A stretch of 64,000 bases of DNA from Lysinibacillus parviboronicapiens (GCF_003049575.1 NZ_PYWI01000009.1:1-64000), one strand, 5' to 3'. Positions 33,246 to 42,022 are shown, numbered from the stretch's first letter. Notes: generated by a model not told the origin, from the letters alone. Translations and numbers: made by a program.

Positions 33246-33815
33246 TTATGGTTTTTTACAAGCAAAGTTAAATCCACCGATTTTACGTGCTTCCATTACA
33301 TCAGTAATTCCACTCAAGCCAGCATCATCTCTTGAATCTATTACTGGATAACCATCTTTAGCATAACATTGATTTGCAAAATTCATTTTCTCTACATGTG
33401 TAAGGTATCGATCCCAGAAGAAGTATCCCATAATAGTAACAAGTCCAATTCCAGCAAGTATCGCCATCGCAGCATATGGTGTTATTTCCCCATTTTCATT
33501 TTCTTTATAAATTATTTCACCATCAAAGTTTTCCATATCTATTCCTAAATCTAAAAGTGTATCCTCAACCTCTTTTGGAGTTAATGATTCTAAAGTTTCA
33601 CTATAATAATTTAATTCTTCATTTGTAAAATCATATTTTTCTTTAGCAGTTTCCTCATCTAATTCCAGTTTTTTAGTATCAAAATTATACAATATTGATT
33701 CTGATAAAACACTTTCTTTACTTTCCAATTCTTTAGCGCTAACAAAATTAGGGGATACAGTAGACGCCAATAAAGTAAATATTAAACCCCAGATTAAAAA
33801 ATTCAGCCTTTTCAT
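33246..33815 (-). CDS. Hypothetical secreted/membrane protein with a CY-G-CK tail
   Basis: This 189-residue protein has a signal peptide (LNFLIWGLIFTLLASTVSPNFVSA), an acidic helical part (26-108), a membrane segment (about 113-133, YAAMAILAGIGLVTIMGYFFW) and a short C-terminal tail with NQCYAKDGYPVIDS and FNFACKKP. The tail pattern Cys-Tyr-x2-Asp-Gly-x3-Ile ... Phe-x2-Cys-Lys is shared with the small protein at 34113-34316. AGGAGA lies before the ATG. The family is not recognised; cell-envelope or bacteriocin-type functions are possible but unsupported. Confidence 0.6.
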   Translation of the reverse strand: MKRLNFLIWGLIFTLLASTVSPNFVSAKELESKESVLSESILYNFDTKKLELDEETAKEKYDFTNEELNYYSETLESLTPKEVEDTLLDLGIDMENFDGEIIYKENENGEITPYAAMAILAGIGLVTIMGYFFWDRYLTHVEKMNFANQCYAKDGYPVIDSRDDAGLSGITDVMEARKIGGFNFACKKP

Positions 33816-34112
33816 AACAATAAATCTCCTCCATATCTATTTTTAAAAATTGAGAATAGTAACACTATATATGTTTCTTAATACAAAAATCTATAGTATT
33901 TATCCTAATTTGGTTCCATTATACATTATTTACAAATAAATGTATAATCAAATAATAAAGGTGAGGTGATTTGTTTGCTCTTATTTATATAAAATGTAGA
34001 AATAAAGCATTATATTAGGAATGTAGGAGAAATAAAATGGTTTTGTGATTATTTGTATTTGAGGTAATCCTTACCGGTATGTTAGATATAGAGATAAAAG
34101 GAGGATATTTGA

Positions 34113-34316
34113 ATGACTAAGAACAAATATGTTAATGTGGCATTGGGGATATTTTTTATTTTTTTACTGGGAGTATCTTTTTTAATAAATATGTATAGTT
34201 ATTTCAATACTAAAGAGCTGGACTCAGCAAGCACTAAATGTTATGAAAACGACGGAGAAGTCATTTTTAAAATTCATAATAATCTCACAAGCAAATACTC
34301 TTTTGAGTGTAAGTAA
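34113..34316 (+). CDS. Small membrane protein with a CY-G-CK tail
   Basis: This 67-residue protein has one membrane segment (residues 7-30, VNVALGIFFIFLLGVSFLI) and an outside tail STKCYENDGEVIFKIHNNLTSKYSFECK. AAAGGAGG sits 7 nt before the ATG. The two tail cysteines may pair, and the tail motif resembles that of the protein at 33246-33815. The 300 nt upstream (33816-34112) are AT-rich and carry only the presumed divergent promoters. Confidence 0.6.
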   Translation: MTKNKYVNVALGIFFIFLLGVSFLINMYSYFNTKELDSASTKCYENDGEVIFKIHNNLTSKYSFECK

Positions 34317-34336
34317 AATTAATTTTTAAATTTAAA

Positions 34337-34442
34337 TAAAAAAAGCCCAGGCTCACAATTATGAACTGCACCCCGTATAGTGGACACTTTAAAAAGTGAC
34401 CCTATTTGGGGTGCAGTTCATTAAATGAGTACCTGGGCTTTG
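34337..34442. repeat. Composite repeat: IS3-like ends nested in a terminator hairpin
   Basis: The outer arms AAAAGCCCAGG...CTCA and TGAG..CCTGGGCTT form a terminator-like stem. Nested inside at 34362-34420 are TGAACTGCACCCC and GGGGTGCAGTTCA, a perfect 13-bp inverted repeat with IS3-type extensions on both sides (ATAGTGGACACTTT / AAAAAGTGACCCTAT). It looks like an IS150-type element reduced to its two ends. It separates the convergent small membrane protein and endolysin genes and probably still terminates both. Confidence 0.65.
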
Positions 34443-34448
34443 GTGTTA

Positions 34449-35111
34449 CTATTTGTTTTTACGTTGCTGAATAGTAATATACAAACCAATCAAACGATCA
34501 GTTATCATAGTACCATTCTGTAAATCCTTCAAGTGCGATTCAAGAATAATTTCATCCTTAACAGCCTGAGCAATAAACTTTTCTACTTCCGTTTTCATAG
34601 CTGGTGAACCCGGATTCCAATTTGTCACTTTAATTTCCTCCTTTTTGTCTTCCACAATTAGTTGTACTTGTCCTTTGCTATTAGTAGGCACTTTTATTTG
34701 TCCTTCTAACTTGTAGCCTTTAGGCATCTTCCAAGATGATTTAACCTCGAAATGTGGTCGGTCAATAGCATTAGTCCAAGTACCTCCCCACTCGATGCCT
34801 ATCTTCTTGGCTATAGCTCCCACTCGATTAAGCGTTGTTACATCATATAATGATTGTGGAGGGCCTACAGCAATATCCCATGCTAGACGTGATTTATGAT
34901 TGCTATTTAATGTCCAGGTAACAATTTGCCCTGGCCGTGTTCTTCCTTGTGCGTATAAGTACTTTTGGCGTTCCTGTGAGCGATATGTTTCAGTAATGAA
35001 GATGTTCTTAATACCTACCTTGTAGCACTCTTGAAATAGTAATCTACAGGCTGTTTGTGCAGCTGGAAAAAGCTCGGCCAAGTCTCGGCATGTAGTCGTT
35101 ACGCTTGTCAT
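34449..35111 (-). CDS. Phage endolysin, M15 (VanY/L-Ala-D-Glu) peptidase
   Basis: This 220-residue protein has an M15C peptidase domain in residues 1-125: SNHKSRLAWDIAVG supplies the zinc His and Asp, and DRPHFEV the second His. A linker (130-160) and a C-terminal helical segment (NPGSPAMKTEVEKFIAQAVK, about 167-186) of the type that contacts cell wall or repeats in Bacillus phage lysins follow. It cleaves the peptide stem of peptidoglycan at lysis. No signal peptide, so it needs the holin encoded just upstream, with which it overlaps by 4 nt. Confidence 0.87.
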   Translation of the reverse strand: MTSVTTTCRDLAELFPAAQTACRLLFQECYKVGIKNIFITETYRSQERQKYLYAQGRTRPGQIVTWTLNSNHKSRLAWDIAVGPPQSLYDVTTLNRVGAIAKKIGIEWGGTWTNAIDRPHFEVKSSWKMPKGYKLEGQIKVPTNSKGQVQLIVEDKKEEIKVTNWNPGSPAMKTEVEKFIAQAVKDEIILESHLKDLQNGTMITDRLIGLYITIQQRKNK

Positions 35112-35368
35112 TTCACATCATCCTTTGGTTTGTCATAATCCATTGCTAGTGTGCTGTCTGACGCCCCTTTAGTTGTTGGGTCGATGATAATACCAAGTAA
35201 GCCTAAGATGCTTAGAACCGTCTCTGAAATGGCTGTAACTTGATCGTTGTAAATTGTAATATCGAAATTAAAAATGCCCGCTGTTTGATTAGCGAGCACA
35301 AGTAGAAATGCAATTAATGACACCCAAAATTGTTTATGTTGTAGTCGTACTTTCCAGTTAATCTTCAT
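35108..35368 (-). CDS. Phage holin, LC3 family
   Basis: This 86-residue protein starts MKINWKVRLQHKQFWVSLIA, the hallmark of phi-LC3-type holins, with two membrane segments (about 14-30 and 45-62) and a charged tail. It permeabilises the membrane at the end of the phage cycle. It overlaps the XhlA gene by 11 nt and the endolysin gene by 4 nt, a compact lysis cassette. Confidence 0.87.
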   Translation of the reverse strand: MKINWKVRLQHKQFWVSLIAFLLVLANQTAGIFNFDITIYNDQVTAISETVLSILGLLGIIIDPTTKGASDSTLAMDYDKPKDDVK

Positions 35369-35645
35369 TTGAATTTCCCTCCACTTTGTCTAATCGTTTA
35401 TGAGCTGATTTTGCGGATTCTTCCACACGAATCAAACGTTCATTTTGTGATTCAATTTTTCGCGCCTGGTCTTTTAAATCAAGTTTTATGTCATCTACAC
35501 CTCGCGCTATATAATCCACCTTTGAAAAAATACTTGCTTCCGAAGCGCCTTGATTTTTGCTATCTTTTTTCATTGTTATAATTGCACCAAGCACGCCTAA
35601 CAAAGTACCGATAGCACCAAAAAGCAATGACATTTCAATACTCAT
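35358..35645 (-). CDS. XhlA-type lysis-associated membrane protein
   Basis: This 95-residue protein has one N-terminal membrane segment (about 5-25) and a long coiled coil (VDYIARGVDDIKLDLKDQA to the C-terminus), as in haemolysin XhlA of PBSX-like prophages, which helps the holin or endolysin. It lies immediately upstream of the holin. Confidence 0.75.
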   Translation of the reverse strand: MSIEMSLLFGAIGTLLGVLGAIITMKKDSKNQGASEASIFSKVDYIARGVDDIKLDLKDQARKIESQNERLIRVEESAKSAHKRLDKVEGNSNED

Positions 35646-35704
35646 AGAACACCTACTTTCGCATAATAAAAGCCCTCCACAGTGTGGAAGGCATAAAAAT
35701 AACG

Positions 35705-35893
35705 CTAGGCTTCTGCCTGCGTTTCATCTGTTACTTTATTATGTTGTTCATCCATCATTGTGCATAACTTTTTATACTCGTCTTGGTTTATTCTCTTCGT
35801 CATTAAAAACAAACTTAAATTCGTTGTCATTTCCTCATAATCACATTTTTGATTAGTAATTAATAACCTTGCAGCACTATAAGTCATATTCAT
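35705..35893 (-). CDS. Small phage protein, unknown
   Basis: This 62-residue soluble protein (MNMTYSAARLLITNQKCDYE...) has AGGAAAAA before its ATG and sits between the tail and lysis genes in the same direction. No family recognised; its place suggests a minor structural or regulatory phage protein. Confidence 0.6.
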   Translation of the reverse strand: MNMTYSAARLLITNQKCDYEEMTTNLSLFLMTKRINQDEYKKLCTMMDEQHNKVTDETQAEA

Positions 35894-35905
35894 GCTTTTT
35901 CCTCC

Positions 35906-36178
35906 CTACACACCAATTTCTTTCATCGTTAGCAATAATTCTGTGTTTAATAACGTTTGTGCTTGCATTTCTTCAACAGTAGGTTCCGGCTCGATTGGTG
36001 TCGGTTCAGGAATAGTAGGCTCTGTAAATTCACCTGTTTTCTTATCGTAATCCCAACCTTCTTTTACTTCGTGCTTGTCTGTAATGTCAACCAAAACAAT
36101 ATTCGGTGCAAAATCAGGCTTATTCTCATCTTCAAAAACCCAATGCGCTTTGTCATATAATATTTGTGCGAATCTCAT
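35906..36178 (-). CDS. Phage tail-fibre-associated small protein
   Basis: This 90-residue protein starts MRFAQILYDKAHWVFEDENK, has the GWDYDKKTGEFTEP core and a Pro/Glu/Thr linker, and ends in a helix. The core resembles short proteins at the 3' end of Firmicute phage tail operons (XkdX neighbourhood, tail-fibre assembly type). It starts 5 nt after the glycine-rich tail gene. Confidence 0.65.
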   Translation of the reverse strand: MRFAQILYDKAHWVFEDENKPDFAPNIVLVDITDKHEVKEGWDYDKKTGEFTEPTIPEPTPIEPEPTVEEMQAQTLLNTELLLTMKEIGV

Positions 36179-36182
36179 TTAA

Positions 36183-36929
36183 TCACTCCCACCATTTCAC
36201 TGTTAATATGCCATTACCGCCAGTTCCAGAATGTGGCCCTCCAGCGGCGCCGCCAGTACCGATAGTAATAGAAATGTTGGATAAAGGCGTAACACTTACA
36301 GGTCTATCATAGACAAAATCTCCACCGCCTCCTCCGCCTGCATACCAAAAACCGTGTCCTTGTGCCCCTCCAGCACCGCCACTGCAATAACCTCCATTTC
36401 TTGCAGCTACTACATATTTAGGATACGGCGCTGTAATGCCTCCGAAATAAGGGCCGCTGTCACCACCTTTACCGTACCAGCTACGCGACTGGCCATTAAC
36501 ATAGCCGTCCGATTCTCCATTCTGACCGCCTGGCCCTCCAGCGGCGCCGCCTACACCTGTTCCTGGATCGAAATTTCCTCCAATACCACCGGCACCACCA
36601 CTTAACGTAAGCAAACTACCAAACGATGTGGCACCTCCACTACTACCATTTTTACTAACCACAGTATCCCCATTACCACCTCCACCACCGCCACCTGTGA
36701 TGTACACTTCGGTTATACCTGCAGGTACGGTAAACGTGGCATTTGATGTGTAGGTTTTTGATTTTAATACTTTGCTTGTATTTTTGTTCGCGATTTGAGT
36801 GCTTACGTTCTCTACATTTTGTTTAATTTGATTTACACTTATCTGCGTTGAGTCAGTAGTAGTTTTAATACCATTGACAGCAGTTTTAATTTCTTGTTGC
36901 GTTTCATAGCTTGGTAAATTTTTAGGCAT
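36183..36929 (-). CDS. Glycine-rich phage tail-fibre tip protein
   Basis: This 248-residue protein has a coiled-coil N-terminus (QQEIKTAVNGIKTTTDSTQI, 10-55), then YTSNATFTVPAGITEVYITG and a tip of about 150 residues with about 40% Gly in GGGG, GGAGG and GGPGG clusters, closing with ILTVKWWE. This is the glycine-rich receptor-binding tip seen in phage tail fibres. Its ATG overlaps the stop of the preceding tail gene by 1 nt. Confidence 0.8.
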   Translation of the reverse strand: MPKNLPSYETQQEIKTAVNGIKTTTDSTQISVNQIKQNVENVSTQIANKNTSKVLKSKTYTSNATFTVPAGITEVYITGGGGGGGNGDTVVSKNGSSGGATSFGSLLTLSGGAGGIGGNFDPGTGVGGAAGGPGGQNGESDGYVNGQSRSWYGKGGDSGPYFGGITAPYPKYVVAARNGGYCSGGAGGAQGHGFWYAGGGGGGDFVYDRPVSVTPLSNISITIGTGGAAGGPHSGTGGNGILTVKWWE

Positions 36930-37556
36930 TACTCAACCACCTCCACATAATCCATAGTTGGGCAATTTAAAGTTGTGTTCCAACCAAGAATTACTTGATA
37001 CTTTTTATTTCCTTCAATGAATTGATTATGTTTCGCCATCTCTTTCGTATGTGTATTAAATTTGCTATTTACTTTATTGACTCCCTCTACAATGTTTTTT
37101 ACATCTTCGACCTCAATATTGTTAATGTCACCAATTTTATCGATAATTTGTGTAGTATTCTGTGATATAGAAGCCACTTTGTCATCTACATATTTTTTAC
37201 TTGCAAAGATAACTGTAGGATCCACTTTTAATGTCACAGCACTAGCGTTGGATACCTCTAAAATCATACGTAAATATAAATCTTTTAAACTTCCTTGTGC
37301 AGTTGCAGGCTTATATGTTTCGGGAACCTTTCCAATTGCTAAAAGGATGCCTGCTGAATCGAAAACACCTATTTCCCTGACGCTAAATCCTCCTGCTGTT
37401 GCAGGGATAACAGCCTCTACAATTACCCAATTTGGATTTGTTTCATCGATGGAAATCGAATTAATAGGTCCTCGCCAAACTTCATTAACAAGCTTTGTAG
37501 CAGTAGCTACAGGATTATAATAAGCGCCGTTACTATCACCTACAGCTATATTTGAA
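36929..37556 (-). pseudogene. Phage tail-collar fibre protein, 5'-truncated
   Basis: Reading from about 37556 gives SNIAVGDSNGAYYNPVATAT, then LVNEVWRGPINS, GGFSVREIGVFDSAG, VPETYKPATAQGS, LYLRMILEVSNAS and so on to 36929. This is the tail-collar/fibre N-terminal domain (DUF3751 type) less its first 30 or so residues; the ATG at 37267 is internal. Upstream the frame runs into a stop at the junction with lysE. The gene therefore lost its start when the prophage was deleted or rearranged. Confidence 0.8.
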
Positions 37557-37881
37557 AAATCAAAAAACTAAAGACAGCGAAGCACTGCCAGTCAAAAAAC
37601 AAATATTATTTGCCCTCTCTGTGTCCCTTTTAAACCCACACGCTATTTTGGACACAATCGGCGTTATTGGAACAAGTGCATTAAAATACAGTGGCACAGA
37701 GCAAATCCTGTTCACTGCTGCGTGCATTATACTTTCCTGGATGTGGTTTTTTGGCCTCACAATTGCTGGTGCATCCATAAAAAAACTCGACAGCTCTGGG
37801 AACCATATGAATATCTTCAATAAATGCTCAGCGGTTTTTATCTGGGCTACTGCCATCTATTTATTGAGTGATTTACTGTAA
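37552..37881 (+). pseudogene. LysE/ArgO amino-acid exporter, C-terminal half only
   Basis: The readable part, from VKKQILFALSVSLLNPHAIL through TIGVIGTSALKYSG and WMWFFGLTIAGASIKKLDSS to the stop, is the second half of a LysE-family exporter (three membrane segments). The first half, including the first three segments and any start with a ribosome binding site, is absent; the TTG at 37552 is only where the frame opens. The break coincides with the end of the phage sequence. Confidence 0.83.
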
Positions 37882-37954
37882 ATTGAATGATGATACATAA
37901 AGGATTTATTCTATCAAAAAGCTGAGAGTTGCGTGCCTATACTCGCATTGTTTC

Positions 37955-38030
37955 GGAGACTCGAGTGCTCAGGTCTTGACCTGAGCGTTTCTTCAGGAGA
38001 CCCGAGCGCAAGTGGTCTTGACCCGAGGGC
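37955..38030. repeat. GC-rich duplicated palindromic repeat
   Basis: Two related units, GGAGACTCGAGTGCTCAGG... (37955-37987) and GGAGACCCGAGCGCAAG... (37996-38030), lie between converging lysE and ileS. The first contains the perfect palindrome CTCAGGTC-TT-GACCTGAG (37968-37985). The block is clearly GC-richer than its surroundings. It may also end ileS transcription, but no T-run follows. Confidence 0.6.
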
Positions 38031-38066
38031 AAGCAGGCCTTTCCTGAGCATTCGTGCTTCCACTCG

Positions 38067-41000
38067 TTACAGCATGAAATAAATTGTAACTTTTTCGTTA
38101 AATACTTCCGTTTGAATAAATTTATCTCCTGTCCTGTTTTCGCCAAATTTTATGTCATTAAGTAATACGTTTGCTTTAAGTAATGTCTCGTGTTGTTGTA
38201 TAATTTCAGCTGTTTTAGCATCTTCTGTTGAGATGGAAATGGCTATATATTGTTCAACAGGTAATGCCCATTTTTTTCGAGTATCTTGAATGGAGCGGAT
38301 TAATTCCCTTATCTGCCCTTCTTGCAATAAATCCTCTGTTAAGTGTGTGTTGAGAAGCACACGACATGATGTATCTTCTGCTAAAATATAGTGTTCTTTT
38401 ACCATCGATTCGTTTACTACATGCACTGGTAATAATGTGATTTCGAGCCCTTCTATGTTCAGCTTTACTGCACCGTCGCGTTGTAATGACTTTTTCTCGT
38501 CAGCGTTTAGATTCAAGACGTAATCTTTTACTTTATTGACATGCTGCCCAAAGGCTACACCTGCCGTTTTGAAATTTAGTTTGTAGTGGATTGTTTCATA
38601 CGCTGAAAAATCATTTGTCCAAATACATTGTTTTATATTTAATTCATCTTTGATGATGGCTGTATATTGCGCATACCTATCCAAGTCATTGGCCACGGAA
38701 ACAACAATTTCCCGCAATGGCTGCTTCACTTTTATAGCTTGACTATTACGTAGACTTCTACCGAGTTCCACGATTGTTAAAACATGTTCCATTTCTTTTT
38801 CAAGTTGAAGGTTAAGCAGTGCTGTATTACATGGCGGATAGTTTTGTAAATGTACACTTTTACCACATAATCGCTTATATAAATCCTCTGCAATAAAGGG
38901 TGTAAATGGCGCTAATAGTTGACTAATAGTCGTTAGCAATTCGTACAGCGTACTATACGCTCCTCGTTTATCATCTGATAATCCGTTTGCCCAAAATCGT
39001 GCACGTGAACGACGGATATACCAATTGCTTAGTTCTTCGACAAGTTTACCAATTTCACGTGTCGCTTGCGTAAATTGGTAGTCGTCCATGTTTGTTGTGA
39101 CAAGCTGAATTGTGTGGTGTAAGCGAGACAATATCCAATCATCCAGTTTTGTGCGTGTACCTGTATTTGCTGAGTCGTATTGGAAACCATCGATTTCGGC
39201 ATACAGCTGATAGAATTTAAATGTATTATCGAGTGTATCCACAAGTTTTGATTTTGCGTCCATGACTATTTTCTTTGAAAAGCGCTTAGGATTCCACGCA
39301 GAGCTATCAACTAAAAATGACCATCTTAAAGCATCTGCTCCGTATTGTTCGATGAGTTCAACTGGTTCTAAAGCATTACCTTTACTTTTCGACATTTTCT
39401 GTCCATGCTCATCTAATACATGCCCTAATGACAGTACATTTTTATAAGGTGCCTTTCCTGTAAATAATGTTGAGACAGCTAATAAACTATAGAAAAATCC
39501 TCGTGTTTGGTCGATGCCTTCGATGACCACATCTGCTGGGAATTGATTTTTATGTGTTTGCTGATTACTAAATGGGTAATGATGTTGTGCAAATGGCATC
39601 GAACCACTATCAAACCAGACATCGATAACCTCTGGTGTACGTTCCATATCACCTTTGCATTTTGGGCAAGTACAGACAACGTCATCAATATATGGTTTAT
39701 GCAATTCCATTTTGTCATCAAGAGTTCCCTTTGCTAAGACACTTAACGCAGCTATACTATTGGGTGCTTCTTCATGACCACAATCCTGACAAATCCATAC
39801 ATTGAGCGGAGTACCCCAATAGCGATTGCGGCTAATATTCCAATCCACTAAGTTTTCTAGGAAATTGCCAAATCGACCGTGTTTAATGTGCTCTGGATAC
39901 CAGGTTACTTGCTCATTATTTGCTAGCAATTGATTTTTCAATGCCGACATATTGATAAACCAGCTATCAGTTGCATAGTAAAGCAATGGTGAATCACAAC
40001 GCCAACAATGTGGGTAGCTATGCTCATATTTTTCTTTGTCAAACAATAACCCTTTTTCTGCCAGCATTTTAATAATAGCGACATCACAGTCTTTCACAAA
40101 TTTCCCTGAAAGTTCTGGTACTTCTTGTGTATAACACCCTTTTAAATCTACAACGTTGACAAATGACAAATCATTGTGTTGAACAGTTTTATAATCCTCT
40201 TCTCCGTATGCTGGTGCAATATGCACAATCCCCGTACCACTTTGCTCTGTTACGTAATCTGCTAATACAACAACATGCCCCTTTGCGACTGCTACATAGG
40301 AAAAGGGTGAGATATACGAAGTTCCTTCAAATTCATGACCATCATGCTCACTTAACACCTCAAATGGTTCAGGCAATACTTTTTCAACAAGCGATTTAGC
40401 GAGTATATAAATTTTATCGTGTTTCTTTACACGCACATATTTTAAATGAGGGTGTAATGCCAATGCGACATTTGCTGGTAGTGTCCAAGGTGTCGTAGTC
40501 CATCCAAGAAAATACTCATCTCGATCTTTTCGCTTAAACATCGCTGTGACAGATAAATCTTTAACATCCTTATAGCCTTGGGCGACTTCATGGGAACTTA
40601 ACGATGTTTGGCAACTCGGACAATACGGGGAAACACGATGCCCTTTATATAAAAGCTTGTTTTGGTGCACATGACTCAAAATATGCCAGACCGATTCAAT
40701 ATAATCGTTACTTAACGTTAAGTACGGATCCTCCATATTAATCCAATACCCTAGTTGTTCTGTAAAGGATCGCCATTTCTTTTCGTAAGTAAAGACGCTC
40801 CCTTTACATTCTTGAATAAATCGTTCAATGCCATAGTTCTCAATTTCTTGCTTACCGGAAATCCCAAGCTTTTTTTCTACACCTAATTCTACCGGTAAAC
40901 CGTGTGTATCCCATCCGGCTTTTCGTTCAACAAGATAACCTTGCATCGTTTTATAACGAGCCACGACATCTTTTATGGTTCTTCCAAATGCGTGACCTAC

Positions 41001-41162
41001 GTGTGGTAAGCCATTTGCTGTTGGTGGTCCTTCATAAAACACAAAGGGTTTACTGTCTGAACGATTATCTACAGACGCTTGAAACGTTCTTTCTTGTTCC
41101 CACATTTTACGAATTCTTGCTTCTCTCTCTACAGTTGTTTCTTTCTTTTCTTCGACTTGCAT
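38067..41162 (-). CDS. ileS: Isoleucyl-tRNA synthetase, long (IleS2-like) type
   Basis: This 1031-residue class I synthetase has the HIGH-type motif [10 protein letters not shown] near residue 53, the CP1 editing domain ([14 protein letters not shown]), the KMSKSKGN loop near residue 598 and a long C-terminal region. Length and the DTHGLPVE and [13 protein letters not shown] segments point to the longer eukaryote-like IleRS class, which includes mupirocin-resistant enzymes, rather than the 920-residue standard form. It charges tRNA-Ile and is under an Ile T-box. Many Bacillaceae carry one or both IleRS types; the other is not in this window. Confidence 0.92.
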   Translation of the reverse strand: MQVEEKKETTVEREARIRKMWEQERTFQASVDNRSDSKPFVFYEGPPTANGLPHVGHAFGRTIKDVVARYKTMQGYLVERKAGWDTHGLPVELGVEKKLGISGKQEIENYGIERFIQECKGSVFTYEKKWRSFTEQLGYWINMEDPYLTLSNDYIESVWHILSHVHQNKLLYKGHRVSPYCPSCQTSLSSHEVAQGYKDVKDLSVTAMFKRKDRDEYFLGWTTTPWTLPANVALALHPHLKYVRVKKHDKIYILAKSLVEKVLPEPFEVLSEHDGHEFEGTSYISPFSYVAVAKGHVVVLADYVTEQSGTGIVHIAPAYGEEDYKTVQHNDLSFVNVVDLKGCYTQEVPELSGKFVKDCDVAIIKMLAEKGLLFDKEKYEHSYPHCWRCDSPLLYYATDSWFINMSALKNQLLANNEQVTWYPEHIKHGRFGNFLENLVDWNISRNRYWGTPLNVWICQDCGHEEAPNSIAALSVLAKGTLDDKMELHKPYIDDVVCTCPKCKGDMERTPEVIDVWFDSGSMPFAQHHYPFSNQQTHKNQFPADVVIEGIDQTRGFFYSLLAVSTLFTGKAPYKNVLSLGHVLDEHGQKMSKSKGNALEPVELIEQYGADALRWSFLVDSSAWNPKRFSKKIVMDAKSKLVDTLDNTFKFYQLYAEIDGFQYDSANTGTRTKLDDWILSRLHHTIQLVTTNMDDYQFTQATREIGKLVEELSNWYIRRSRARFWANGLSDDKRGAYSTLYELLTTISQLLAPFTPFIAEDLYKRLCGKSVHLQNYPPCNTALLNLQLEKEMEHVLTIVELGRSLRNSQAIKVKQPLREIVVSVANDLDRYAQYTAIIKDELNIKQCIWTNDFSAYETIHYKLNFKTAGVAFGQHVNKVKDYVLNLNADEKKSLQRDGAVKLNIEGLEITLLPVHVVNESMVKEHYILAEDTSCRVLLNTHLTEDLLQEGQIRELIRSIQDTRKKWALPVEQYIAISISTEDAKTAEIIQQHETLLKANVLLNDIKFGENRTGDKFIQTEVFNEKVTIYFML

Positions 41163-41199
41163 GTAATTCCCTCCTATACTCTTGTATAAAAGGCATACA

Positions 41200-41430
41200 A
41201 AAAACCCCGTCCCAAGTAAGGGACGGGGTTAACCGCGAATACCACCCTAATTCTATTGAAAAACGCTCAATAGCACTCAGCAACGTACAATCATACGTGT
41301 TCTTTTTAACGGTAGACACCCGAATTAGCCTACTAAAGTTCAGCTAATCTTCTCAGAGAGGATTTTCATGAAACATTTGCACACCGACTTCCACCAATCT
41401 GTCGGCTCTCTGTAGAACAAAATGAAACAC
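41200..41430 (-). promoter_or_regulatory. T-box leader of ileS
   Basis: On the minus strand: Stem I with AGAGAGCCGACAG and GAAAATCCTCTCTGAGA, where ATC is the probable Ile specifier; AGTAGGC near 41330; the T-box core AGGGTGG-TATTC-GCGG near 41236-41252; and the terminator AACCCCGTCCC...GGGACGGGGTT with a T-run at about 41203-41231. Uncharged tRNA-Ile should favour the antiterminator. The core differs slightly from the usual AGGGTGGTACCGCG. Confidence 0.92.
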
Positions 41431-41575
41431 TACTCTTTCTCATCAACGAATTTGTATGCTTTTATTGTGGTTCATCGTAACAAACTAGCATGTAATTGTC
41501 AACAATTTCAAAATAATAATTTTGTAAGGTATTTACAATTTGTACAATAACCTTTTCGATCCAAGCGTGCATCAA

Positions 41576-42022
41576 TTACTCAATAATTTCAATTTCATCT
41601 AAATTTGCAGCAAAGTCATAGCCTTGTGAAATTGTGTCATCTTTCATAGTATATGTGATATTCACCTGTTTGCCGACAGCAATTTTATCTTTTACACCAT
41701 GAAGTGGAAACCATACACCATTTTGGACAAGCATATCCCTTCTTATAACAGCTTCTTTGGCAAAAATCTTTTGTTGAACTTGTATTTTACGGTAAGTCCA
41801 ACTACGTAAGTAATCCTTACTTTTGTTAATCACAAGCTTTGATAAATATGCCTTTAACTCTCCTCGTTCCTCATAGTTTTGCTGATTGTCGTAGAATTTT
41901 ATAAATACATCTTGAACGATATCTTCTGCTCCTTGTAAATCCTTTACGTAATAAAAGGCAAGTCGAATCAGTCTTTCTGTATGTTGCGCCATTACTTCTT
42001 CCAGTTCATTCATTGCAAGCAA
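41576..42022 (-). CDS. Chimeric protein: sigma-70 region 2 fused to a DUF3221-like tail
   Basis: Residues 1-85 are an ECF sigma region 2 (LIRLAFYYVKDLQGAEDIVQ, ELKAYLSKLVINKSKDYLRS). Region 4, which should follow and recognise the -35 box, is absent. From about residue 98 the protein instead has NGVWFPLHGVKDKIAVGKQV and a beta-type tail that looks like the end of an exported DUF3221-like protein. An in-frame deletion joining a sigma gene to the end of a downstream gene would explain this. GGGGGAGAG lies before the TTG at 42022. Probably not a working sigma factor. Confidence 0.65.
   Translation of the reverse strand: MLAMNELEEVMAQHTERLIRLAFYYVKDLQGAEDIVQDVFIKFYDNQQNYEERGELKAYLSKLVINKSKDYLRSWTYRKIQVQQKIFAKEAVIRRDMLVQNGVWFPLHGVKDKIAVGKQVNITYTMKDDTISQGYDFAANLDEIEIIE

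Noticed and set aside
36354-36605. Rightward frame opposite the glycine-rich fibre gene
   Set aside because: Antisense of Gly codons gives Ser/Thr/Ala-rich open frames; no ribosome binding site.
37955-38060. CRISPR-like repeat block
   Set aside because: Only two imperfect units without regular spacers and no cas genes in the window.
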